Shown here one piece after another: positions 25,301-37,030 of a stretch of 64,000 bases of DNA. The stretch covers positions 4,458,347-4,522,346 of the forward strand of contig VZRN01001305.1 in assembly GCA_013397935.1 (NCBI GenBank), in the 5' to 3' direction. Source of the stretch: Dasyornis broadbenti. Taxonomy: Eukaryota > Chordata > Aves > Passeriformes > Dasyornithidae. Both the position numbers and the translations under genes were made by a program. The notes beneath the pieces are model-generated. The model was not told where the DNA came from, searched no databases, and saw nothing but the letters and a program-made list of their open reading frames with translations. Numbering within the stretch: the first letter of the stretch is position 1; each line of letters opens with the position of its first letter.

Positions 25301-26099
25301 TGAGCATCAGGAAATAACTGCTCCAAGGGAGAATTGGATTTCTCTCCTGCAGGTGTCATAGCCCAGTTAGAAACCTTATGAGGAGACAGCTGGGTAGATA
25401 CTGGTGCTTGGATGCAGGCACACAGATGGAGATGCTCATTCAGATGGAGCGGGAGTTGCTAGCACTTCTGTGGCTGTCACAGCAACCCACAGCACAGAAG
25501 GGGACACAGACCCTTTTTCCTGTGCTGGGCACCGAAGGCTGGGTCGCCCACAGCAGCCCCTGAGCTGTCTCGGCTGACATACTCGGGGACAGTAAGGCAG
25601 CCAGCTCTGGGACATCCGTCACTGCAAACAGTAGGAGTTACATTTTTTGGTGGGTGTGTTTTTGTGGGCTTTTTCTTTTTTTTCCTTTTGAATTTTACCC
25701 TGATAAAGGATTTTGAAAGATAACAGGAGCTTATAGCAACTCTGTTTCTCAGACATGTCAGAGGAAATAAACCAAAGTTTTTCTGTGGTTTACTCTGACA
25801 GACGTGAACAATTCACTGTACAAACTCTAGTAAAAGGAACAACAGCAAATTACTCTTGAAAATGTAATCGGGTTTGATTCTACTGTGCCATTTGCACTAA
25901 AGGGAGATGATTCCTGATTTGGGGGGGGATGGGTTTTAAGCTCCCACGTCACTTCTGCTTGTTCAGCTCAAAATATAGCTCCAGTGATCTTATCTACCCG
26001 CTCTGTACCAGCTCTGTGTGCTCAGGCTCAAGTTCACGGAGTCAAGTGCCTCAAATCAGTTGAATCCATATTGCCTTCAGGGTCAAAAGCTCAAGTCGA

Positions 26100-26330
26100 T
26101 GACACCACCTACCTCACGCTCACCTTTCCTTGCCTGGACAGGCAGCCTGACTGTTTCTAGAAAGTGCAAGCAACACTGAGGGCTGGGGGATTTGGGCCGA
26201 GCATGAGGTCAAAGCCGACATGACAGAGCAATTAGATAATCAGCTTCTGCAATCAGTGGCTATTAAACATCTGCAGCCCAGACAGCACGGTGATTGGCAT
26301 GGAGCAGTGTTAAGGCTGAGAGTCTATTAA
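26100..26330. promoter_or_regulatory. Possible conserved regulatory element
   Basis: The block is repeat-free and dense in developmental-factor-like motifs: a homeodomain core in GAGCAATTAGATAATCAGC (about 26227-26245), GCTATTAAACATCTG with another AT-rich core, and several CAG-based E-box-like sites. It resembles non-coding conserved elements found in deserts near developmental genes. I cannot test conservation here, so the call is an inference from motif density only. Confidence 0.2.
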
Positions 26331-28574
26331 CTGAACCAGCAGCTCCTTCCTCCCAAGACAGGCAGTGTTTGGGAAAAGCAGATGATCTGCCTTCAGCTCC
26401 TCTGCCCCACCATGGCGATTAGGTGTGGCAGGAAAGGTGGGCTGTCCTCTGGGCTGGATTTGGACCATAGGCCACAGTGCAGAGCTTTCTGTGTCAGGAC
26501 AGGGCTTGTCTCTGTGAATCCATTTGGATTGTTGCCATTTGATAAAAGCTTAATCAAGTTGACATTTTAAGGGATTTTGTTTTTGTGGCCCTAGCTGTCA
26601 TGGAAACAAGCTCAATTAACGGAGAATAAACTAGAGTATAAGCCAGAAATAGAGGCGAAAGAACTGTTTTAATCAGTGACTTAGGGAACTCTGCTCCTTG
26701 GGTCCAGTGTGGAGTTTGTCAGGAGCAAGGCTGGGGAAGACAACTGCAATTGCACGGAGCAAATAAACCCCACACACCGCTGACCTGCAGACCTGGTCAG
26801 AGCCTCACTGTGCAACCTGTTCAGGCTTTAATATGCTCAGTCCGGACAGGCAAACTTTATGTTGAAGTCTGTTGTTTTACTAAAATCAAAATGGAGTGTG
26901 ACTTTTGCTATCATCTATCATTTTCCTTGCCCTCAGTGAGCACTTGTGCAGGCCTACAAATGTGGATGGCACTTCACTGACCAGGGAAATTGCTTCCCTG
27001 CAACGATTGCTCAGCGTGGGGCTGGTGGAGAGTCAGGACCAGGGCTTCTCGTGGTGAGATTGCATAGCATGAAAGCTTTGGAGGTGGGAGTGCATAGCCC
27101 TTCTGCACTGCATTGATTTTCACTCTAGCTATTTCAGAATAGGGCTGGGTGATTATTTTTGTATTTTTTTAATTTACTGGAAAACACCTCATGCTCTTTA
27201 TGAATTTGAGTTCAATTTTGCAAAACTTTCAAATGGGAAAAAAGAAATATGTTATAAAAACAGTTTCAAAATGTATTTTTTTTCAGGTTTTTTCCTGTTT
27301 TGAAGGAAACATGAGAGGTTTTGGTTTTCCAGTCTTAGAAAAATATTTTTGTTTTAGTTTATGCAAAATATTTGCCCTCCTGTGTTTGCAAGTTGATTGG
27401 CCAAATACAAATAAAAGGTTCTTTCATCCTTGTTTGTGCAGGCAAAGAGACTGTCCTGTCGCTCTGCTGTTTTAACCAAGGAATTTTCTTTGCATTTATT
27501 CAAACTGATTCTTGTCTGTCTTCTATCAGAAGAGCTACTGTATTCTCTATTGTATAAATTTCACCGCACTACAAAATAATATTTATGTCTCCACAAAGAC
27601 ATTATTTAAAGCATCATCTAGAGAAATGGTACTCAAGAAACCAAAAGCATTTGTCTGTAGAGAGAGTGCATTTGTTTGGTGCAATCAAGGAGACAAATAA
27701 GGGTTGCAAAGTGTCATCTCTATGGTGACAGCATTAAGGCCCTTGTTCAGCATGCAGTGTGCTTTCACTTTCAAAAATTTGGGGGTGTTAACACTGGCAG
27801 AAGCCCTGTGAGCCAAGAATTACCACTTTGTACAATATGTTTGAGAGCATTATTCTAATAAGTCTGGGTGTCTTAAACATGCTGGGTTAGAATATCTCAA
27901 CAGTGTATTTGTGGTGTAAAGGAGAGTAAATATAAGCACTGTGTTTTATCTTAAAATTCGTTAAAGATCATATGATAAATCATGAGCTAGAAATTTTATT
28001 TTTCTAATAAATTGTTCTAAAAGCTATTTACTTTACCTTCACTAAGCAGCTTAAATTGTTTTTATTTTAATCTCTGTTGAGAGCAATATCTGCAGATCAA
28101 AAATGAGAGTAGTGAAATTCGTTGATGCTTAGATATTTAAGAGAGAGACCTGGAATCTATGTCTGCTATTGATTTTACATGAAGAAAATTGTTCAGATCC
28201 ATTTTAGTACTAGAAAAAGCCCACTTGGAAGTACAAAGTAGGCCATAAAATCTATAGACTGTAAAAAAGAAACCCCACAGAATACTGAGAGTTCATTTAT
28301 GAATAGATAGCGATAATGAGAAAAACCCTGTACTAGTATGCTAAATTTAACTTTCCTTTGCCGCATAGGGGGCAGGGGGCAAGGCAGGAGGGCCTCTGGT
28401 CACCTCTGCAGAGCTCAACTTTTGCTGGCCTCTCTCATGGCCAGAGCTGCAGGATGTGTCAGGCCGTGGGTGCATGTTTTGTGCAGCAGCTTCTCCTATA
28501 ATTGAGAGAGACCTTCCCTCTCCCTCCTCTGCTCCTGAAATCCAGACTGTGTTGACACAGGGCAGTGCCCCGGC

Positions 28575-28628
28575 ATGGACCTACTCACATTGGACAAGTC
28601 TTTCCCAAATGACTACTGCTTCCCAGGT
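28575..28628 (+). CDS. Candidate alternative first coding exon, unknown gene
   Basis: An ATG at 28575 in good initiation context (GCCCCGGCATGG) opens a frame reading MDLLTLDKSFPNDYCFP. After one more base it reaches a consensus 5' splice site, TTCCCAG followed by GTAAGT (donor GT at 28629-28630), so the exon would end in phase 1. The upstream 120 bases are GC-richer than the surroundings and could be a 5' UTR. I recognise no protein family in 18 residues and can place no partner exon in the window. The frame stays open to 28823 if unspliced, but beyond the donor it loses protein-like character. It could be an alternative N-terminus of a gene to the right, or chance. The nearest exon-like segment (30912-30984) does not continue this reading frame. 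Confidence 0.2.
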
Positions 28629-30911
28629 AAGTACACACAGCTCTGCACAAGGGTACCAAATTGCCCCTTAGTACTCTGTGTTGCTGCTTTTTTGGTGAGA
28701 ACAAAAAGAATTCAGGCACCTATTATTAAGTTCAGAGAAGCAATATCACAAATGGAATATACAGGTATGGCACACATGCACTTCTACATGGAGGCTATTC
28801 ATGTGTGTGAGACACACATGTGAACCCTTATTTGTGTTTTCCTGGGTTTGGACTTGCACCAGATTCATTTCAGCAGGACATGTTTTCTGAGTAATAGCAG
28901 GAGATGTTGGTCAATACAGCATGGACAGTGTACATCTTCCCTGAACAGACTTTGCAGAGAAATTATCAATGAAGATTCAGACCTTGACCTGCAAAGGCGA
29001 TGTATAGCAGGAATACCAAGCAGATGTTCTGAAGGATCAAAGGAGGCTTCAGAGGGCCTGAATGCTGCTGACTTTTGTCTCCCTGCATCACATTAAGTCA
29101 CAAAAGATCAGACCCTAGAATTTAAATATTTACCAGTTTTGTACCAGATATCAGGTCCTATCAGAGAGGTCTGGTGCAGTTAGGTTTCTTATTTTCAATG
29201 GCTAGTTAGCTCAGTCAATGAGCTACATCAGCTTATTACACTTCTACCTGCAGCTCTTTCTTATCATGTTACCGAATATATTCCTTCGCTTGTGAGTAGT
29301 TGTGAGTAGGGGGCAAACAAACAGGGAAAGTTTTTTCCACTTCTCTGCATCCAGTGGAAAGATCAAATAGGAAAGTCTACCCCTCTGTCTTGCCCTTCTT
29401 CCCCCTGGGAAGGGTAGGGGGAGGGGATCATCTCTTGTGTGTTTGGGAAGAGAACACCAGGTGCCTGTGAGGACCCAAAGGGCAGCTATTTAGAGCTGAT
29501 CACCCTGTGGCTGGTCTTTTCTGTTTGAGGAAACTCCTGGTCAGCTACAAATTCAGTTTATCCCAACAACTTTCTTTCAAAGATCTTCAAGAAACATGAA
29601 AGACCCCTTAAGCTCAAAAGCTTGTATGAGCAGATACAAGGCAAGTTTTATAACTGCAAAAAACTCAGGCTAAAACCAGACTCTGAAAGGTTTGTACACA
29701 CACTTAGCCCTGTTCACTTGGTCCATGGGGCATGGATCCTAACTTCCAAATTCATTCCTGCTCTTTCACCAACTTCCTGGGTTACAGCAAATGCTACACC
29801 ATGTCCTTTGGGTCCCCAAAATTATTTTTCTTTCCTTTACTTCAGGAACCTGTGCATCTACTGTTCCATTCATTTTTCTAATCCCATTTGTACCACAGTT
29901 TTCCAGTTCTCAAGATTTCTTATTTCTACTTGCTTTTCCTAGCAGTATCACACTGTCCTTGGGAAGCTTCTTCCCTGCCAAGCAGGCTCATTTGCTCCCA
30001 GGAGAGACCAATTTCCCCTCCCTTCATCGTGTCCACTTAATGAATTGTGTCTGTTTTCAATGTGGTGTATAACAGGCAAAAGCCATGAATAACTGATATA
30101 CTTTCTCTATTTTTGGTGGTTTAAGTAGGGTGTACTTGGAGGGATATAGAGTGTTCAATGTAATAATGCTGCAGCATGTTTTAAGAGAACCTCAACTATT
30201 GAAAAATCTTATTTAAGAAAAAAAAAAGTAGTATGTTTTCATACAGCCCTAAATAAATCAAAATCCTAGCCTTATTGGGGCTTCTAAAACTACTGTGCTA
30301 TCAGCATAACAATGTTAAATATAGCCATATCATCACATGAATTTGCATGCATATGCGTAAGAAAAAATGTGGTATGTGTCATATCCACATATATACATTT
30401 AAATTATTTCAGGAACCAAGCCGTAGGACTTATTGTAACCTATTGCAAATATGAATTCAGCTGTAACTAGATGTGTAAGAGGTTCAAAATAAAGACCAGG
30501 ACAAGAGCAAAGTGGAACAAATTTGGGTGTCTGAAGCCTGTTATTTACTTCTGCTCCCCACGTTCTGCATGAGGCTGACTAATATGCAGGTTTGCATAAT
30601 TACCAGGGTCTGTGAGCATCTGTGAGCATACAAACCCTGTGGGATCCTGGTCACACAGAGGCTGCAAACCTGATGCTTTGTGTGTCTCTGCAGTGTTTGG
30701 GAATCATCCAGGCGGGATCACTTTATGGCTCATATCACATTAGACCTCGCTTCCTCAAACAGCTCCTACTGCAGCTCTGTCTGCTCTAGACATGTGGGAA
30801 AATGCAGCCCACAGCCAGTCAGCTCCCTTGAAAAGCAGACATTGTATTATGCCATGTAGCTTGCTTCACATTTTCATCAATCAGCTGTATTCTCTCTTGT
30901 TCCTTCCTTAG

Positions 30912-30984
30912 TCTGGCCATAAGGATGATTCAGAATGAAACTGCAAAGCAGAGCAAAACATTTTTTCTGCCTTCTGCAACTCAG
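30912..30984 (+). other. Exon-like segment between splice-site look-alikes
   Basis: A pyrimidine-rich acceptor (TTCTCTCTTGTTCCTTCCTTAG) precedes 30912, and a donor-like CTCAG followed by GTAATT (GT at 30985-30986) follows 30984. The 73-base interior is open in only one frame (LAIRMIQNETAKQSK...), and that frame is not recognisable. It could be a lncRNA exon or a decoy. No transcript evidence is available. Confidence 0.12.
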
Positions 30985-32219
30985 GTAATTTCATAGTCAA
31001 TGTCTTTCTCACCTTAATCTGTGCTGCACTCTAGAAATGTTTGCCGGTGAAGTTGCTGAGTTTATTCACACACCACCCAGTTTTGGCAGGGTAGTGATGT
31101 AATGTCTGCAAGGTGACACATGTGAAGGATGGGGGCTGGGCACCAAAAATAGTTAGCACTGCTGGTGCTGCCCATCACTGGAGGTGTCATTCCTGTGGAG
31201 GGAGTATGTTCAGGCTTCCTTGCTCTGTAGTCACATATAGCATCTGGGCCTAAAGACAGAGAAGTGAGAGAAACTCACTATTTAAATTACTTTTGCTACT
31301 AACCTATTTTAGTATGCTTTATTTTCATTTATCTTACTTATAAAGCAACAATTTTATACAGCTGCTCCTCTTTGTAAGAACATTGTACTTGTGCTTTTTG
31401 TTAGAGTGCATCTCCAGCAGCGGGGGTCACATAATCCTTTTTCCTGCTCTAAAAATCTGGCTACCGAAAATGTGGCATGCCATGAAATAAAATTAGTCTC
31501 CTGGTAAAAAGCAACTTTTTATCATTTTTTATTGGGTGCCTACTTGTTAAAATGGTGCTTTCAATTTTTTTTATATAAACATGTTCAGAAAATGAATAGG
31601 TATTGGCTAGAGATATGAATTATAGTTGGTTTGGTTTACTAAATCATATTCTATGATTTTATTCCAATCTACAATTAAAGTGGCTTTTAATTCAATTTAA
31701 TTTATCTTAATGTCAATTTAAAATATTGAATATAAAGTCACTTTGAATAAGAAAACCCAGCGATTTTATGAGACTTTTCATGTCATCCAGAGAGGCATCT
31801 ACAAGGAATTTTAGTGCCAAGTTATGAAAAGGTCTGCATTTATGGAATGAGATGCTGTTCCAGCTGTTCAGGTGCACCCCCAAAAGGCACAGTGTAAGAA
31901 AAGCAAAATGAAGCCACACTCCCAATTGCTGGTGGCACATCTGGCTGGAAAACCTCACAAGTCCCACCCAGCCTAAGCACCTGAGTTGTCTTTGGTAGAA
32001 ACAGAGCAAGCTGGAGGGTGAGGCACAGAGCTGAGCTCTGTGTTTCAGTACTCTGAAACTCCTGCCCAGGTTCAGTAGCCTCCACAGCACTGCTTCATGA
32101 GGGTCATCATAGCACAGGTATCTTCACAAGGAGCCCTGTGCTCTTATAGTCTGTATGGACTAAAGATAAATAAGTAAATCAGGTCTTTTTCTTTAGCAAC
32201 TTAAAGAGCTGGAAACTTA

Positions 32220-32420
32220 ATCTGAAGGCTGATGATTGCGAGCTGTGTCTCTGCCCTGCGCTGACAGGACAAGAGTGTTATGGGAACTCATAAATCACCG
32301 AAGTCTCTGTAGCATTAATTTATAGCCTGAGATTAGTATTGATATTTTTACTGCCAAAATGGAGGGCTGTTAGAGCTTGACAGCACATGAAGGCAGATTT
32401 TTGCCTTAATGGTTATTACA
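32220..32420. promoter_or_regulatory. Possible conserved regulatory element
   Basis: The block is repeat-free. It has AT-core motifs (AGCATTAATTTATAGCCTGAG, GAGATTAGTATTGATATTT, GCCTTAATGGTTATTACAA) embedded in otherwise complex sequence, the texture of vertebrate conserved non-coding elements. Conservation was not testable here. Confidence 0.18.
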
Positions 32421-35400
32421 AAGCACTTGGATAATGGCTTCAAAAGAGATATCCCAAACGTAGCATGACCAAGGTGTTGAGATCATGTTTGTCTGACAGG
32501 CACACTCTTGTTACCATTCCCATCATCACCTCTATAACTGGGACTTTATAATGATTCAGTCTTTGAATATAATTTAGCCAGACAAACCCACACAGGTTTC
32601 CAGCTGAGGAGGAAATATTTATCATCCATGTTTGTGACAAAAATGTAAAGTTCTAGAAATATTGCACCACTATAGTGGAAGACAGATCTTTCTTTGGACA
32701 ACAAGAGTTCCTTTTGCACTGCCCGAAAGCTTTGTCATACAGAGAGATTGTAAAGCATAATGTGGGCTCAGGCCTCTGAAAAAGCCACAAGCCACATTTT
32801 TAGTTAAAAGGAAAAACATTAGAAGCGTGCTGACAAAGTGTCCTACTGGAGCAGCAGCTGAGAATGGCAGATGACTTCATTGCTGCTATAGATTTAAATC
32901 AATTCCCTGGTGGTCTACTGATATTTATGCTATTGCTTTAGGTAGTAGAGCTGTATTGATCCAGACTGAGGTTGAAAAAAATCACCGTCCAAACTATCAT
33001 AGTTATCACAAAATAAAAATGAAAGTGCTAAACAGGAGGGTGAGATTTCACATGGAGCTGCTCTTGAAAGTGAGTGAAGCAAAACAGGAACAGATAGCAA
33101 CTTTTTTGGTGGAATATTTTGGAACCAGAATAGTTTCTAAGTGTGTCAGTTAATCATACTGAATTTTCAAGTATAGATAATACTTGACTCCTATTCCTAG
33201 GCAAGGGCTTAATTTCTAAGCCATAGGTTTTCTCATGATGCATATTAAATTAAAATAGATCACTATGTGCAGAGGCGATTGAAACAAAGATCACTCCAGT
33301 ACAGTTTAGAGTCAGACCAGCCTCTCAGTAAATGTTGACAGGGAAGGACACCTTTTAAAACTGGATTCAGTCCTATTCAGCGTGGGCCTAACTTATAAGT
33401 ACAGGTAGTCTATGCAATGCTTTCTTTAACATCATTTCTCTATTTCCAGCATCCTGTAATCAGCAGCTGAACTCTGAGGAGCAGGTACTACCTGAGCACA
33501 CTTCCCTGAGTTAATACCTGATGCACAGTGTGGTTCCAAGGCCTCTTCATTACAGGGTCCTGCTGATTTATAGCATTTTCCAATGTTGTTTAGAGATTGT
33601 GGGAAAATTTTCCCAAGATTGCTTCACTAATCCAGTTGACAGCACAGACTCAAAACTGTCACATTGGCACAAGTGCAGAGGCAGTGAGCTGTGCCATAGG
33701 TGCAATAATAAAAAGCAGGAAGATCTAAAACCAACTTTGCTGCCAGAGAAAATACAGCTTGGTTTTGTGTCCTGATTTTTCCGTCAGGTTTGTTATTTTT
33801 CAGCTCCATAACCTAGACTGTCCTGTAACTGTACATTCACCTTTTCAGAGAAGAATCCACACTAATTACAGGTGTTATTTTTCTGTCTGGGCTTCAGAGG
33901 AAACAATGGATTTGAATAATTGGTAGAAATTGAACTGTAATTTAATAGAAAGCCAAGCAGTGTCTCAGTGCTTCCCACTGTGTGATTAACATTCTGTGAG
34001 GAATTCCCTCATGTTTGTTGTACAGAAAGCAAAGTTTAGACTTTCGTTCTGCCTTGTAAAAGGAAGGGAAAGGGTAAACAAAGGAAATAAATTATAACTA
34101 TTACATTAATAAGGACAAAGATAGAATATATCTGTCACTGGGAAAAAACCTGGCTTGATTCCCAAGGGACTGACTGCCTCTCAACAGTTTTGGCTTAGCA
34201 AAGGCGTTTGAGCGGGCTATTCTTGGTCAGATAAAGAGAGGCAGTGCTGGCAGCTCATGCACTGTGCAGACTTGAAATCTCTGCAGTATGCTTCCTGGCT
34301 TGGTCCAGAGGCACTCATTCTCTAGGTACAGTGAAGGACATATTTATTTGAACAAGCTTTTGGAGAAAGCTGTGGGTATATTCCCAGAATGATGAATGGG
34401 GGAAGAAATGTTAGTAAGAATGACAATTATTTCAATAACACTAAGACTGGTTTTCCTTTTGTTTCACTGTTACTCCTGAAATATTAATTATAAGCTAGGA
34501 CATTAGATTTTATTTATGCTAATGTAAATAAATAATCATATAAATCTGAGCAGTCCTATTCCCCAGTAAGCACATATGCTAGTAGAGCATATTTAAAAGC
34601 ACAGAAACAAATCATTGCTAAATACAGAACCATTGCTTAAATTTACAACACCCTTTAGGGAATCTACTACTCCCTCAACAACAACAGAAATAGTTCATTC
34701 TGCTGGCCAAACAGTAACTTCCAGATGGCATTAATGTGACCAGCTGAAGCTGGTGGTAAGGATTGCTACTGGTGGTGAATATAGTTGTGCATATTTTGTG
34801 TAAAGTTGCAGAGCATAAGGGCCAAAATTGGCCTTGTCACCCTGTGATGAACATCTTTAACCTAACTTAAACCATATAAATATATAGTAAATACCATGGG
34901 TTGCACCTGATATTTCTCTGATTAACTCTTTCCAAATTAATTCCACGTGTGGATTTTTCTTTTTCTGGAGTTCCTGGTTCCAGTTTAACTGAAATATCCC
35001 AATTGCTTTCCAGTATAAAATGGCCACAGCTAGTGTTATCTAGCAATAGCTATTTCATGATGGCTTAATGAAAAGCATAAGCAGGCCCTAGACATGTGTT
35101 TACAACAGAGCCTATTAATTTCCACACAAGCTGAAGGAACTCTGTGATTTTGCAGGAAGAGTGAGCTGCTCAGAAAACAGAGCCCCAGGACTTGTGATTC
35201 TAAATCATTGATAAGAAGGTTTTCTATTATGTTTTAAAACTGCTAAGTCAAGCCAGACAAAGTGCTAAATATTAGTTTTTGAAAAAAAAAGAAGAAAAAG
35301 AAATAATGAAAGGCCGTTCCTCTCTTGCAGACTATAATTTCAAACATTGCTCCGAACATAAATATGTCTCCCCATTCATCAGGGACAGCATTGGCATCAG

Positions 35401-35706
35401 CTCCTGCATCTCTCTGCTGTTTTTTTCCTTTGTTTTTTGCCTGTCTTTAGAGAAAAAGATACCTGGGGTATCTCAGCCTCCGAAATACACCCCTGCAGTC
35501 ACGATGTTCAGCTGCTTCATGTAGGAATCCACTGTCAGAGAACTACCCCGAGGTCATCACCTAACAAGAAGCAGCAGTGCTGGATGGGATGCCATGTGCC
35601 ATTTCCTTGCAGCAGTGCCAGTTCCAGCCCCTCCACCTGCCTACCTGGCGGTGCCAAGGGCACTGAAACAACTGCTTCTCAGCCAGCTGGTGAAATGTTT
35701 TGGGTG

Positions 35707-35723
35707 TTTTTTTTTTTTTTTTT
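35707..35723 (+). repeat. Poly-T run
   Basis: Seventeen consecutive T residues sit in otherwise unique sequence. An open frame at 35437-35859 reads through it as a run of Phe, which argues that the frame is not a real gene. Confidence 0.85.
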
Positions 35724-36819
35724 CTGGTTTATTTTTAATGCAGATCCGTTCACTGATATCATTTTCCATGTGGCCTCAGGGGGTGCCTTGGGAAGGAACA
35801 GTTGTGCCAAAACAAACAGCGTGAGATGGGAACAAGTGGCTGAAGGTCAGGAGTGCTGAGCTGGCATTGTCCTGAGGAGCACTGCAGACGGAGCAGTGCT
35901 CCCACCATGGTATGCACAGAGAGGGGAATGAATGCCTTTGGGTGCCTGTGTGCACACCAGGGGCGACAGCAATCAGCAGACGAAGGCTGCTGCAGAAGGA
36001 TGGTTTGAGTCTTACAATATAACCCTTTTGGAGGCTCTGACGTCCCAAATAACCCATCAGTCGCGGCACTTGCGTAGGGCGTGGTAGTTCACACTCGTGT
36101 ATAGTCATGGTTTTTCTTTAGCATTTTCCTTTCTTACATATATGTTATGAAGACAGAAATAATGGGGCCCTGTTCTTTTAATAACCCAGTTAGATGTCTT
36201 CAAAAGGTAACATGTCACTTGCACTGTATTCCAAGTAGTATTTAACTCTGATTTTATTAACTTACCATTATTTTTCTAAATTTCATTAAGAGCCTGAGGC
36301 TGGAAAAGTGCACAAGAAATAAAAACAATCTCTACCTTCCTGTCAGCTGCTAACAGTCTTTCAAGCAGTTAATCAGAATCCTCTGTAAGAGAAATTATAT
36401 AGTGAATAAGTCCTGCTTGGTCAGGTTTATTACTTAGTTTACCATCTTTGCTTCCTTGAGAAGATGGTTTCTGAGGGTATATGAGAAAGTCAAGCCCCTT
36501 TTGACCTTTGGGTTGTCAGTTGGATCAGGAGATGAGTAGAAATTCTAGGACACAGCTGTGGAGGTATGTGAGTGCATTATTTTTTAAAAAATTGGATCAT
36601 GACAAGGGAGTCATATATTTTGTTGGAATCAGAACCAAGAAGCTTACAGATACTATTACATAAATAAATCCCATTTTATTTTTAAGGAATTATTTAAGGG
36701 ATTTAAAAAAAAAAATCTTCTTATCTTTAAACCACTGGAAATGGAATAGTAAGCATAGGCCTATCTGGAATATTAGGAACTTTGAACATAGATGCTTAGT
36801 TCATTATCTAAAGAGTCCT

Positions 36820-37030
36820 ACGCTGCATATGAATAATATGCTAATAATGAACCAGTCTGCTAACCTGTAAATCTGCAATAACACACTTGTTTCTCTGCAT
36901 GCAACAGAACTCTATAAATAATCAGGTGAATTTTACTTTTCCTTTTACAAGATATCAGTGTCACTAATAGCAAGCTGTGCATTCTCAATTAGTGATTATG
37001 TTGCTGAGATTAAGTTACTTCTGGTGCTTT
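36820..37030. promoter_or_regulatory. Possible conserved regulatory element with POU/homeodomain-like motifs
   Basis: GCATATGAATAATATGCTAATAATG includes ATGCTAAT, a variant of the POU octamer. Further right are TCTGCATGCAACAG and CTCAATTAGTGATTATGTTGC. The AT-core motifs are clustered in complex, repeat-free DNA. Single octamers are expected by chance in 64 kb, so only the clustering is suggestive. Confidence 0.18.

Larger units (their letters stand above)
18436..28449. other. Gene-poor unique DNA
   Basis: No gene is recognised. Contents are a small gap at a poly-G run (19751-19804), an AT-rich simple repeat (21053-21087), a 16-base poly-A (22329-22344), a G run (25921-25928) and a motif-dense block near 26100-26330 that may be regulatory. 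Open frames are below 120 codons on both strands and have no identifiable domain. Confidence 0.6.

Noticed and set aside
28360..28382. CTCF-like core (CATAGGGGGCAGG)
   Set aside because: Only the AGGGGGC half fits; the upstream half of the motif does not match.
29200..29240. tRNA-like TTAGCTCAGTCAATGAGCTA
   Set aside because: It is a short palindrome around AGCTCA; no cloverleaf or B box follows.
30341..30356. Exact POU octamer ATTTGCAT next to palindromes TGCATGCA and GCATATGC
   Set aside because: A few exact octamers are expected by chance in 64 kb of AT-rich DNA; another lies at 48479-48486.
35437..35859. 140-codon + frame
   Set aside because: It reads through a 17-base poly-T run as poly-Phe and has no domain or splice context.
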